A stretch of 64,000 bases of DNA, taken from NCBI GenBank assembly GCA_028571685.1, contig CM053152.1:25676001-25740000 (forward strand). The letters are read 5' to 3'. The position numbers were made by a program, and so were the translations under genes. Source of the DNA: Heterohyrax brucei. Its lineage: Eukaryota; Chordata; Mammalia; Hyracoidea; Procaviidae. Below, in pieces: positions 1 through 10,629 of the stretch (positions are counted from its first letter, which is position 1; each line of letters opens with the position of its first letter). The notes beneath the pieces were generated by a model. That model was not told the origin of the DNA. It worked only from the letters and a program-made list of their open reading frames with translations, and made no database searches.

Positions 1-261
1 GTATATCTGCAGTTCTCCATCAATGAGTTTCTTCTTCTTGGAAGACAGATATGGTAAGAAGTCTAGTAGATTCCTTGGGATGATGGCATTATTTAATATG
101 CTTTTCTGGTTTCAAAGTGGCAGTAAATCCCTTGTCTGATTTTCTAGCCTCCTTTCTTTTTCCCTATCACCTATGTGTCAGCTTGTCATATTGTAGCTTG
201 CAGGTTGCTGTGAATCTGGAAACTAAGCCATCAGTATTTCAAATACCAGTAGGGTCACTCA
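1..261. other. Unassigned intergenic sequence
   Basis: No gene, exon signal or repeat recognised; the small open frame at 117-332 runs into the neighbouring SINE and has no family signature. Confidence 0.5.
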
Positions 262-565
262 TGGTAGATAAGTTTTATCAGAGCTTCCAGACTAAGGTGG
301 CTAGGAAGCAAGACCTGGTGATCTACTTATGAAAATTAGCCAGTGAAAACTCTATGGATCACAGTAGAATATTATCCAACACAGTACTAGAAAATGAGCT
401 CTCCACACCAGCTCAGAAGGCACTCAAAATATACAGTGACCACAACAATAGATTTGAGTATACCAGTGATTACAAAAATAATGCAGGACTAGGCAACATT
501 TCAATTTTTTGTACAGAGTCACCATGAGTTGGAACTGACTCACAGGCAGCTAACAACAATTTATT
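262..565 (+). repeat. SINE body with RTE-like 3' end, tRNA head missing
   Basis: The left part (TTATCAGAGCTTCCAGACTA, then CCTGGTGATCTACTT and CTCTATGGATCACAGTAG) is the same body, in reverse, as the tRNA-Gly-type SINE at 62808-63146. The right part ends with CACCATGAGTTGGAACTGAC and CAGCTAACAACAA. That matches the 3' end of the RTE element at 18660-18731. The tRNA-derived promoter is absent, so this is a 5'-truncated copy. Confidence 0.65.
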
Positions 566-621
566 TTCCAACTCTCATGATCAATTTGGACTGGATACTT
601 TAAAACCAAAATGGAAGTTGG

Positions 622-1138
622 TCGCCATGAATTGAATTGTGTCCCCCCAAAACATGTGCATCAGTTTGGCTAGGCCATCATTCTCAGTATTGTGTGATTG
701 TCTATCATTTTGTCATCTGATGTGATTTTCCTATTTACAAATTCTGTGTCTATGATGTTAATGAGATGGAATTAGTGGTAGTTCAGTTAAAACGAGGCAG
801 GACTCAATCTACAAGATTAGATTGTGCCTTAAACCAACCCATTTTGAGATATACAAACAGGACGTGAACAGAGAGATGCAGGCACCTCATACCACCAAGA
901 AGCAATGCTGGGAGTATCCTTTGGACCTGAGGGTCCTGCACTGAGAAGCTCCTAGACTGAGGGAAGATTGATGACAAGGACTTTCCTCCAGGGCAGACAA
1001 AGAGAGAAAGTCATCCCCTACAGCCGGCACCCTGAACTTGAACTTTTAGCCTAGTAGACTGTATGATAATAAACTTCTATTTGTTGAAGACATCCACTGT
1101 GATATTTCTGTTATAATAGCACTAGACAACTGAGATAC
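622..1138 (+). mobile_element. LTR-like repeat, copy 1 (solo LTR type)
   Basis: About 520 bases closely related to 3284-3930. Shared landmarks are ATTGAATTGTGTCCCCC at the left, ACTCAATCTACAAGATTAG in the middle, a polyadenylation hexamer AATAAA near 1067 and a right end ACTAGACAACTGAGATAC. Ends and layout resemble an ERVL-MaLR type solo LTR (MLT-like). The exact family is not certain and no internal viral genes are present. Confidence 0.5.
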
Positions 1139-2804
1139 ATAAGTGAAGCTCATGAAGAAGGTAATTCTACTTAGAGTGGATTCACTTAGACTTTACAGAA
1201 GTTTTCTGCGAGAAGTCCCGCCCCCAACCCAGAAAAAACTAGTGTATGTGCAGCCCTGTACCCTGCACATTGGGAGCCCCAAATGGTCACTGTTGCCCTG
1301 AAATAGCATCCCCCATCATCATTTTGCTGGTGTGCCCTCCCCTCAGTGTGGGGTGTACTGTCAGACCTGCTTTTAGTAGCCTCCGCAGCTGGGAATTCAA
1401 GATGCTACACTTAGGCAGAAGTCCATGAAGGAATTAATTGATATGAGCCAGAAGTTGATTGCCATTTAAGTACTCAGCCTCCACATTGCCAAGTTTCCCT
1501 CTTTGCAGAAAGAACTGAGCTTGCCTGCAAACTGGCTCATTCAGGATGTGAGTACAATATGGAATTCAACCTTTAATATGCTGCAACACCTGCTTGGAAA
1601 TAAAGGGACTCTGTGTTTTTCCCCCCAAGGAGTTGACAGCTGACTTCATTACGGAAGAATCTGGTGGGGACGGCTGTGGCTACTCCCCAGCCTCTTGAGG
1701 CTCTCACTCAGGAGTACAGTGCCAACGAGACCCAAGCTCTGTGCTTCTGCCAGAGGCCTGTGCTGGCCTGCTTTGCCCTAAATCATCCCCCTGACCTGAA
1801 TGCTAGGAGTTTTCAGTACCTTTGGTGGGAGTTTCTCCGACACAAGGGAGATGGTAAGAGGCCTGTGAAGCTAAGAGGCAAAGCATGTGCAGGTGTTTTG
1901 AAATGGGATCTGGAATTTTAAACTTCCTTTCCCAAGGGTTCTGCAATGTGGCACCCAACTAGGCGTGAACTAGGCATGAAGTTGAAATTGCCATGCTGTA
2001 CAGTGTGGAACTTGAGGGTTCAGTAGAGGCCTTCTCCAAGCTCTGGAATAGACCCACATCCATTTCAAGAAGTCTAGCCGGGACTTCTTGAGGTCATCTC
2101 TGCAGGCATAACCTTCAGTTAGGGCTGGAACACTGGTTATGCTCATCAACTTTCAAAGTACAGTGTCAACCTTACTACCATTTGCATGACTTCCAGAGTA
2201 TATGAATCTGGCCTCCACTAGCAATACAGAATGCAGAATTTCTGTTGTGTATCAGAGAACATTAGACTTTTATTATTTGTTATCACTCGTTATTTTAAAA
2301 TATCTGGTCGAAATGTAAATATGTCCATTAGGAGCATACTTGTATATAACACATCCCTTTGGCGGGCTGCTGCTCAGCCCTAAGTAACATAAACATGAAG
2401 GCCTTAGAGCGACTTCACAACTGCACATACTGTAACACTAATTTAAAAGAAAGCACAGTTCAAGCTTTTTTATCCAAAATTATATAATTACTTTAATGCA
2501 AATATTTTTAAAAGGCTGGAATGGGAATAATTACAAAAAATAATAGTTGACCCCAGGGGTCAGACAGTGGCAAGTCAGGAGTCAGTCTTGGCCTGAACGT
2601 GGATTTTATATGGCCTTCACAGACGGATGGGCAGAGTTTGAATTAAGAAACTGGGATTGGTTGCTGACACTTAGAAATAAAGTAGCCCAAGACACTGGGC
2701 AGGCTGGCCTTCTCTCCAGGCGGCAGGCAGGACAGGGCAGTGGGGCACTTGTTCTCCAGGTGCCAGAGTACCCGATGGGCCTAAATTTTCTTCCATTTGT
2801 TGTG
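1139..2804. other. Unassigned intergenic sequence
   Basis: No repeat family, exon or RNA gene recognised. Short open frames at 1246-1428, 1664-1921 and 2547-2867 have no start context, domain or splice support. Composition changes from GC-richer (1.2-1.9 kb) to AT-rich (2.2-2.55 kb). Confidence 0.45.
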
Positions 2805-2890
2805 TCTCCAAGGAGTGCCTGGTGGATTGCAACTGCTGAACCTTTGGCTAGCACTCAGAGCTCTTAACCACTGCGCTACCAGGGTTTCCT
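2805..2890 (-). repeat. AfroSINE fragment
   Basis: Contains CCAAGGAGTGCCTGGTGGAT, CCTTTGGCTAGCA and TTAACCACTGCGCTACCAGG. This is the reverse complement of the tRNA-derived head and adjacent body. The 3' half is missing. Confidence 0.85.
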
Positions 2891-2954
2891 TATAATCCTG
2901 GCCTATGTGTAAAGGTGGTGGGGTTATGGGCAGAGCTTCAAACTGGCTAGTTCT

Positions 2955-3050
2955 AGCTCACACCGCTGCTGAGAATTCACATTCCTCAGAAGTTCCCAGG
3001 TGACGCTAATGCTGCTGGTTAGGGACCAATTCTGACAACCACTAGTACAG
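2955..3050 (-). mobile_element. MER5A-like hAT-Charlie fragment
   Basis: AAGTTCCCAGGTGACGCTAA followed by TGCTGCTGG and a degenerate terminal repeat GACAACCACTA corresponds to the reverse complement of the MER5A start. A second copy follows directly. Confidence 0.65.
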
Positions 3051-3165
3051 CAGTTGTTCTCAAAATTTTTTGTATGTAAGAATCATTTGGGGCTCTTTTT
3101 AAAAGGTAGATTCTAATCCAGTATATCTGGGGTGGAAATGCAAATTCTCAAGAGGGGGTTGGAGT
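3051..3165 (-). mobile_element. MER5A-like hAT-Charlie fragment, second copy
   Basis: Begins CAGCAGTTGTTCTCAAAA (terminal repeat of MER5A), continues AGAATCATTTGGGGCTC and CTGGGGTGGAAATGCAAATT. Same orientation as the copy to the left; truncated on its right side. Confidence 0.65.
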
Positions 3166-3283
3166 TAGAAAGTGTTGGTTTGAAGCCCTGGTCCTGGGTT
3201 ATTTTCCCCTCTTCCCAAACTTATTATTGGTTATTACATTACAGTTAAATGTAATCATCAAATGCCCAGCTATAAAAGACGAT

Positions 3284-3930
3284 TGTTATGGATTGATATG
3301 GATTGAACTGTATCTTCCCCAAATATATGTCAATCTTGATAGGCCGTGATTCCCAGTCCTGTGTGACTGTCCACCATCTCATCGCCTGATGTGCTTTTCC
3401 TGTGTTAGAAATCCTACCTGTGATGCAGAAGAGCTCAGCTGCTAACCCAAAGATCAGCTGTTTGAATCCATCAGCTGCTCCTTGGAAAGCCTATGGGTCA
3501 ATTCTACTCTGTCCAATAAGGTTGCTTTGAGTCAGAATCCACTCAATTGAATTTTTTTTTTAAGTTAATGAGGCAGGATTAGAAGCAGTTATGTTAATGA
3601 AGCAGGATTCACTCTACAAGATTACATTGTGTTTTAAGTCCTCTCCAGATATGAAAGAGAGAAGCCAGCGGGGGGGTGGGGTACCTCATATCACCAAGAA
3701 ACAAGAGACGAACATCCCGTCCTTTGGACTTGGGGTGCCTGCATCGAGAAGCTCCTTGCCTGGGAAGTGATGATAAAGACCTTCCTCTAGATCCGACAAA
3801 GGGCAGAAAACTTCCCCTAGAACCGGTACCCTGAATTTGGACTTCTATCCTCCTAGACTGTGAAAGAATAAACTTGTTAAAGCCATCCACTTGTGGTATT
3901 TCTTTTACAGCACACTAGATGACTAAGACA
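3284..3930 (+). mobile_element. LTR-like repeat, copy 2, interrupted by an AfroSINE
   Basis: Starts TGTTATGGATTG and ends GATGACTAAGACA, so it has TG...CA ends as LTRs do. The middle (TTCACTCTACAAGATTACATT) and the AATAAA near 3868 align with copy 1 at 622-1138. An AfroSINE splits it at 3420-3562. Without the SINE the length is about 505, like copy 1. A 93-codon minus frame at 3609-3890 is an accident of this repeat. Confidence 0.55.
3420..3562 (+). repeat. AfroSINE inserted in the LTR-like repeat
   Basis: GAGCTCAGCTGCTAACCCAA, TCAGCTGCTCCTTGGAAAGC and CTACTCTGTCCAATAAGG followed by a T-rich tail. LTR-like sequence resumes on the right at about 3563 (AAGTTAATGAGGCAGGATTA). Confidence 0.85.
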
Positions 3931-4213
3931 GTGATGTTGAGGGAAGAGAGCTGAAGGCCCATATTTATCTACTCCTTGGATATTATTTTCAAATTCCTGT
4001 CTTGGTTCTTAGTCCTAGTCTCACTTGAGAATTTTAGCATGATCCAATTGTTTCCAAACTTGGCTACATTCTAGTCACTTGAGGGAGTTGTAGCTGCCCT
4101 AACACCTGAGATCAATTAAATCCAACTTTTTTTTAATGGTGGTTTTCAGTTTCTCAAGTGATTTCAATAATAAAAAGGACTTAGACCTTTAAAACATCAC
4201 ATAAGACTTTACA

Positions 4214-4372
4214 TCAATGCAGAGCTTCCCAACTTGGGCACTGCTGACATTTTGGACTGAAAAATTCTTTGTTCTAGACCCCTGTCCTGTGCACTGACAG
4301 AGACTCAGGGGCATTCTTGCCTCTACCCAGAGGTGCAGTAGCACTTCCCAGATAAGAAATACTGCATTGGAT
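4214..4372 (-). mobile_element. MER20-like hAT-Charlie copy
   Basis: GACATTTTGGACTGAAAAAT, TTCTTTGTTC, CCTGTCCTGTGCACTG and GCCTCTACCCAGAGGTGCAG are the reverse complement of MER20. It is degenerate, lacking the first part of the consensus. Confidence 0.6.
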
Positions 4373-5545
4373 CATAAAGTTGTGATAAAAATAGTGGTCA
4401 CTGTATTAGTCACTTGTCCGTATATAAGGCCTTTGAGAAACTTTTCTCTGGAATTAACTGCTAAAGGAAAAAAAAAAAAATCTCTCTTGAAGAACTGTCT
4501 ATTCCTTCTTTCCCCTTTTCTCGTTTTCCTACTAGGCAACTCAAAGTTGATGCCAAAATGCACTCAAAACTGAATTCAAGTACAAAGCAACTATTTCAGT
4601 TTACTTTCTCACCTTTCCGTGATGCTGACTTCTCTATTAATGTCTTGCTACTCTTTATCCTTAAGGAGAGGTGGGATACAATATAAACCAAGTAATAAGC
4701 AAAAGAAGCAATGACTGTCCTATGATGCCCGGCATATTTCTGATCCACAGAACCACCAGTTACAAGGAGGAAGGACCTGCCAAGTATGAACTATCTGAAA
4801 GGCACTGAAGACAACCAAGCACATAAGCAAAGAATGGTTGACTCCTTTGGCCTCCCCACTTTGTCTGGAAAGAGGCAAAACTGTGTCTTTGCTGAAAGAA
4901 CCCAGTGGCCAGCCTTGTCAGTGGTCTCTCAGAACGGGAGGCACAAGCCTCTCTTGCTTCCTAAGGACCCTAACTCCTGGTGTTCATTCACTACGAATCT
5001 GCAAAGTCTCAGGGAAGCAAGTCCGTTGGAGGAAACTCTTAATGCATTGCCAGGATAACGCTAGCACTTGCTTTCCATGAATACACAGCAGCTTACTTTT
5101 ATTAAAATACAACCTACTCATTAAAAACAAGTTTTAAAGCTTTTAAAAAATCATTATTAAATGTGGCTATTTTAAATGCAAAATCCTGAATAGACCACAG
5201 ATCTTAATTTTTTAAAAATATAGCTGAGTATTTTAATTATGAATGTACTTGCATATTCTCAGCATACTTCATTATTTATGTAGACAGTGAAAGAGCTTTT
5301 TAATTAAATAGCATGCTGGCAATCCATTGTGAAATGTATAGATACATGTTTTACTAGCATTAAAAAGCTGAATTCACACACCCAGAACAGTCTAGCCAGC
5401 ATACCAGCACACATACTTTAATCACTACCAAGTATTTGGTCTTGAATGATCTTAAAATCTGACCAAACTTTTTTTTATTGGTAGCAAAATAAATAGTATA
5501 ATTTGTCAGGGTTGTGCCTCACCTAACTTGGAAATTGGGATAGAA
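4373..5545. other. Unassigned intergenic sequence
   Basis: Mostly AT-rich single-copy-looking sequence. Open frames at 4786-5058 and 4838-5080 overlap each other in different phases and lack any recognisable domain. Confidence 0.45.
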
Positions 5546-5690
5546 CAGTGGTGCCCAAAGTATGGCTCCACCCCTCAGAAGTATCAGCATCTCCTGGGAA
5601 CTTCCTAGAAATGTTCAACTTTTGAGCCATATCCCAAGCCTACTGAGAACTGGACCCAGAAGCCTGAATAAAAGCCAGCCCCACCAGCCA
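5546..5690 (+). mobile_element. MER5A-like hAT-Charlie copy
   Basis: CAGTGGTGCCCAAAGTATGG then GCATCTCCTGGGAACTTCCT and AGAAATG match the start of MER5A in the forward orientation. The right end is degenerate. Confidence 0.55.
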
Positions 5691-6022
5691 GTTTCTTTGC
5701 AGGTTAAGTAAGGTGTGAGGACTCTAGGGCGAGGATTCTGACTTGCTGCTGCTAATTTAGGGCTCATGGATAGGCTCCCCGGGACAGGTGGTCACAATCA
5801 AGTCAACCAGTCCGTGCCTCTGTTTCCCTATTTAAAAAGTACTGTGAGGATTCATGCCTGTTTAGATCAAAGATCTGCCAAGATCCTTCAAATTTAAAAA
5901 AGACCCAAAGACTAGGAGTTTGTTAAATATTCAAGCATGATTCAGGTGAAAGTTGCCCATTAATATCAGGTCTATACTTAACCAATTTTGGTTAAACAGT
6001 TATGTCAGGGTTCAAGTTCTAC

Positions 6023-6074
6023 ATTGCTCATGAGTCGGCTCTGACTCGACGGCACTTGGCTTTACTTGGCTGGC
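6023..6074 (+). repeat. AfroSINE 3' stub
   Basis: CATGAGTCGGCTCTGACTCG and GCACTTGGC...TTGGCTGGC: only the last ~50 bases of the SINE. The same short tail type occurs at 17403-17460. Confidence 0.75.
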
Positions 6075-6719
6075 ATCTGTCTTTAAAACAACAATCAGTT
6101 AACAGTGATAATTGAAAACCATGAAAGTACAGCTTCTTTTTAGTCACCACTTTATAGCAGGTTGTGAGGCAAACATCTAGAGATACCTCCTGCCTGTGTG
6201 CAACCTGATGACCAGGATGCGTTGTCTCCCAGCGTGGGGTGAACGGAGGCTAGGAGGTGAAGGGAATTGGGCAAGACCAGCTGGGAGTTAGTGCCAGAAC
6301 TAGAACTAACAATCATTCCACTCCCTTCTCTGTGCTTTGTCTTCTGAGTGAACAATGCTGCTTCTTAAGTACACATAAGCCAAACTGCCTCTCAAATTGC
6401 AGCCATCTCCTTTGAGTTCAGATTTGCACAGCATGACATGAATTGGGCTGCAAATTATGCAGAAAACAGCCATCACATCCATCTGTGATGTCAGAATGCT
6501 CAAGTACAATGTGACCTGTTAGTATCTATGAGAAAAAGTATATTGGGTCTGATTCCTTCCCTATGCAGTATGATGAATATCCTCCCAGCTACATTTGGCC
6601 CAGTGTGAAAAGGTTAAATATGATTGAGGTTATGCCTGTGATATGCTCAAGAGCAGATTTCATATCCAAGGGTGCAGGCAATTAGATTTTTTTTTTTTTT
6701 AATGACAGAGTAACTAGAA
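6075..6719. other. Sequence just downstream of ZNF521
   Basis: Between the SINE stub and the gene's 3' end. No recognisable repeat or exon; contains a T10+ tract at about 6689-6701. Confidence 0.4.
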
Positions 6720-6768
6720 AAAGAAAACACACAAACACACTCACACCTAATGGTAAACTGAATTTATT
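6720..6768 (-). terminator. ZNF521: Polyadenylation signal and GT-rich downstream element of ZNF521
   Basis: The minus strand shows the canonical hexamer AATAAA at 6768-6763. About 20 bases later comes a run rich in GT (GTGTGAGTGTGTTTGTGTG) followed by T-rich sequence. A hexamer, a gap of 10-30 bases and a GU/U-rich element is the standard mammalian cleavage signal. Its place 0.77 kb after the stop codon makes it the likely main 3' end of the gene. Confidence 0.75.
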
Positions 6769-7541
6769 TCCTCTTGGAAAACAATTCCAGTAATCTCCAG
6801 GTTCAGACTGCAGAGTAAACATTAATAACAGTAACATACAGGTTAGTTCAACTGATTCAACAATTTGGTTTTGTGAATCATTAAGGAAAACCTTGAACAC
6901 TCAAAGCTTCAAATGTATCCAGGAAAAAAAAATCTTTGACAGTCTACATAACAACTATTGCATATATGGTGATGCTACCTGTCACATCGCAAGGCTTACA
7001 AATATATATACGGGCCTTATCCAGCTGTGGGTCTCTGTTCTGTGAGAACATCTCTTCATGGTTTGCAAGAATATTCAGCAATAAAAAATAGTCTTGGAGT
7101 CAACTGATGATATACCAAAAGAGAAATTCTAGGCTCAAGTGTAAATAAAAGGAAGTCCAAACATAGCTGCATGTGTAACATGGTTGTTTATAATCTGTCT
7201 TCCTTGAAAACATTTTCTCTTAAGCCTTTCTGCTCATCCCCTCCCTTTTATTTTTATTTTTTTTAAATCTTGCCTGAATAGGGCCCAAGTCCATTGTCTT
7301 TATAAGACCATTTTAGTATCAGACGACATAATACATGTGCAACACTTTATATACAAGGAGTCTATCCGGTGCTCAAAAGTTCAAACACATGAACATCCAA
7401 CAGTTTTGATAATACAAGTTTTATGGTACAATACAATGTTTTTGAATAATATACATTAACAATGGAAGTTTCGTGCAAAGAGTAAAACATGTTCCCTTTT
7501 TGTGCCTCAAAAGTAATTCTCTTTGAGAGATGGTCCTTGCA
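6741..7541 (-). other. ZNF521: ZNF521 3' untranslated region (approximate end)
   Basis: Minus-strand sequence after the TAG stop at 7544-7542, running to the estimated cleavage site just past the AATAAA at 6768-6763. It is AT-rich and holds no recognisable transposon. A second pair of overlapping AATAAA hexamers lies at about 7258-7247 in an A-rich stretch and could serve as an earlier, weaker site. The lower boundary is an estimate (about ±15 bases). Confidence 0.75.
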
Positions 7542-7571
7542 CTAACTGCTGTGTTGGGTCATCGTATGATT
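7542..7571 (-). CDS. ZNF521: ZNF521 last coding exon segment, nine codons and stop
   Basis: After a TTTTTACAG acceptor the minus strand reads N-H-T-M-T-Q-H-S-S-stop. This phase-0 start matches the phase-0 end of the exon at 37025. The two histidines complete the last C2H2 finger: C-x2-C-x12-H-x4-H across the splice junction. The nonapeptide is what I know as the ZNF521 C terminus; the paralogue ZNF423 ends differently (NHTMSQHAQ as I recall it). It is too short to appear as an open reading frame and was found by completing the split finger. The exon continues into the 3' UTR. Confidence 0.93.
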   Translation of the reverse strand, partial: NHTMTQHSS

Positions 7572-7572
7572 C

Positions 7573-9701
7573 TGTAAAAAACAAAGAGGAAAAAGAACAT
7601 CTTCAGTGATTTTATTTTTACCGCACTAACCGTAGATAGATGTTGATGGCTTAACAAGTGACATTAAAAATGTGCTTTCGCACAATGATGCTCATGGGTG
7701 AACATGTGCTCCTGGGTACCCTCCCAAAGTGTTCTAGCATCTCACTGCACCACAGGAAGGTGTAGCTTAACTCTCCTGAACCAAAAGGGGGCATGCGGCA
7801 ATACGGTGCCACCCAAGAATAACAGGAGTAAGAGGCATAGCCAGAGTACCACGTGGGATCAAACGGTCAATGCCTTTCCTTCTCTTTGCCTTTGTTCATG
7901 ACCTTCAAGAATATCCTCCCATTATCCACCACTCCTTCTCACCAAAATATGACCTATTTTTCAAGGGTGCACTGTTGTCAGTTTTATTCACCTGCGCATT
8001 ATTTCTATTGATAGCCATGCTTTTGCCACATCTTCACTATTAGATTTTGAATGTCTTGAGGCCAAGGACTCTCTGTGTCCCTGAACAGGTACTTTACAAA
8101 CAAGTGCTACCTTGCTAGAGGGCTGACAGAGGTCAGCAAGCTTCCCAGCAGCTTTTCGGGGTGTGGAGGGATACTGTGGTCACAGTGTGACTCAGGAGCA
8201 GACACAGCCTGCTGTGGTGCCTCTCCCTGCCTGAAGCTCCATCCCCTAGGGAAGCAGTGCTTACTGCCTTTTGGTAGTCTCTTTTCTATCCACACTAGCA
8301 TTTCTTTCTCTCAGCGAAGCTTGCCTTTCCACACTGTGCCAGGGCTGCTGGGATACCTGGGCAACTTCGGACGATAAACGAAGCCCTAATGGGGAAACTC
8401 GTGGAGACAGGTTCCAGATCCGGGCCTGTGGCCTGCAGAGAGGAGGCTGCAGACCATGGGACACTCACTTGGACATAAACCTGGTGATGGCTGATTCCCA
8501 TTCTCCCTGCCCTGCACTCTCCCTCAGCCATGCTCTCCCATGCCTGGCCCCCAGCCATTTCTTGTGATCACAATCTGTAGGCCCAGCTCTAACTCTTCTG
8601 GCCAGCATTCTCCTACTTCCAAGCTTGACTACTGAGGTCTGCCCCATTAAGGCTCAAGCATGCTGGGGAGACACCTGGGGCTACTGAAGAGGACCCAGGT
8701 ACTGTGTTCTCTGTATCACACCGTCCCATTGAAAACTATGTTCTCCCTTCTCCAGTTACTTCCTGACTTCGCACTGCTTACATTTCATGCATCTTCTCTC
8801 TTGTCGTATGGTTCTTTGTGGGCATGTTTCCCTCTCTTCTGTCAGTCATTGTCATGTTTATTCGTTATTTCATTCCTCATAAGCATCTGGTGAACATTTG
8901 TAGGACCACCCGGCACCCCACAAGGATGGCAGTGCTCGATAAAAAGGACTTGTCCACTGAACAGCTGACTGACTAGGCAGTTTACTGAAAAGAGAAGAAA
9001 TGACCCCTTCCTTCCAGGTGCTCAGTTTAAAAAGTAAGTTATGTGGCACATAATCCTAAAGCAATATGGCAAAGGTTGTATCAGAAAGAAACACAGAAAT
9101 GTCATGGCTACTACATGGTTACTACTAATCCTGCCCAATCTTTGGGGAAAGCTTCACAGTGGACACAGCAGAAGTGGAATGCTGAGATTTTAGTTGGGGC
9201 TGGTCATCTGGGACGCAGGAGGGCACGCCAAACTGAGAGTCGTAAGTGTCTAAGGGCACAGAAGCATGATTATTGCAAGCTACAGTCATGGACCTGAAAG
9301 CTGTTCAGACTGGATATAGTCTTCTAGATCAGACACCTATTGTTATGAACTCAATGAAAGAAATTAGTGTTTTTTCCTCTTCTTTGTAGTTTAGCCTCAA
9401 AGTGCATGTGAAAGCCAACTATTTCTATGCCAATATCTGTTTTCTTTATATTGATTCACATGGTTTGAAAATTATTTTCATCAATATCATTTAGCTAGAA
9501 AGAACAATCAAAACACTGAGAAAAAAATTTCGTATTATACCAAATTGTGATCAGAGAGGTTATACACAAAAGTTCAGTTGCTCAAAACACACTAAGCTTT
9601 TTCAGATTGTGTACAAAGGTTTTTTTAAAAATTAAAAACAAAAATTACCAAAGACACATACACACGTGTATACATGCATACATACATACAAATATATGTT
9701 T
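7573..9701. other. Intron, mostly unassigned (possible L2 remnant near 8030-8075)
   Basis: No exon. A weak match to the L2 3' region (TTTTGAATGTCTTGAGGCCA and GGACTCT) lies at 8043-8070. The overlapping open frames on both strands at 8075-8650 lie in locally GC-rich sequence and have no domain signature. Confidence 0.35.
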
Positions 9702-9848
9702 TTGTTCATTGTTAGGTGCTATTCAGTTGGTTACCCTACAGGATAGAGTAGAATTGTCCAGAGGGTTTCCAAGGAGTGGCTGGTAGATTTGACTTGCTGA
9801 CCTTTTGGTTAGCAGCTGAATTCTTAACCACTATCTTACCAGTGTTCC
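9702..9848 (-). repeat. AfroSINE (cluster member 1)
   Basis: GTTAGGTGCTATTCAG at the tail side, then AGGGTTTCCAAGGAGTGGCT, GACCTTTTGGTTAGCAGC and TTAACCACTATCTTACCAG. Internal deletion in the middle of the body. Confidence 0.9.
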
Positions 9849-9856
9849 ATATAAAC

Positions 9857-10003
9857 ATAACAACAACTTATATTACAACTCATAGCAACCCTATAGGTTC
9901 AAGTAGAGCTGCAGCATAGAATTTCCAAGGAGTGGCTGGTGGATATGAACTACTGACCTTTTAGTTAGCAGATGTAGCACTTAACCACTGTGCCACCATT
10001 TCC
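9857..10003 (-). repeat. AfroSINE (cluster member 2)
   Basis: ACTCATAGCAACCCTATAGG, TTTCCAAGGAGTGGCTGGTG, GACCTTTTAGTTAGCAG and CACTTAACCACTGTGCCACC. Confidence 0.9.
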
Positions 10004-10118
10004 CACACATACATGCATACATTGACGTAAAAAGAAATCAGTCTAATAAAATATTACTATTAAATATTGAAGTACTTGATCATGGGCATGCTAATTTCAA
10101 CAGATTCTAAAATCAAAG

Positions 10119-10255
10119 AAATCAAACCTATTGCCGTCCAGTCAGTTCTGATTCATACCATCCCCATAGGACCGAGTAGAACTGTACCATAAGGTTTCCA
10201 AAGAATGGCTGGTAGACTTAAACTGCTGATTAGCAGCCTGAGCTCTTAACTACTG
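10119..10255 (-). repeat. AfroSINE (cluster member 3)
   Basis: ATTGCCGTCCAGTCAGTTCT, CATAAGGTTTCCAAAGAATG and GCCTGAGCTCTTAACTACTG. The stretch around the B-box side is shortened. Confidence 0.88.
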
Positions 10256-10257
10256 TA

Positions 10258-10418
10258 AAGCAAAGCAAACCAAAGTCATTGCTACTGAGTGGATCCTGAC
10301 TCCTAGTAACCCTACAGGACAAAACAGAGCTGTCCCAAGGAGTTTCCAAGGAGCACCTGGTGGATCTAAACTGTTATCTTTTGGTTATCACCCAAAGCTC
10401 TTAATCAGGGGTTCCTTA
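10258..10418 (-). repeat. AfroSINE (cluster member 4)
   Basis: AAAGCAAACCAAAGTCATTG (tail complement), TGACTCCTAGTAACCCTACA, TTTCCAAGGAGCACCTGGTG and AAAGCTCTTAATCAGGGG. The head is degenerate. Confidence 0.85.
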
Positions 10419-10629
10419 ACCATTCCAGGAGTTAATAAAGGAAGATATACTGTAATCTCTTCAGTGTTTTTATGTGTCTAAATTAAGATATTGTAAAATA
10501 ACGGCCTAAAAAAATTGTCCATAACAGTGGCAATAGTTGTGGTTTTCATCCTAACCTAGAGCCATCCAAGTGTCTGTAGAAGTGGTAAGAGATGAACAAA
10601 TAAAATATCACTTATTGCAAAACACTGCA

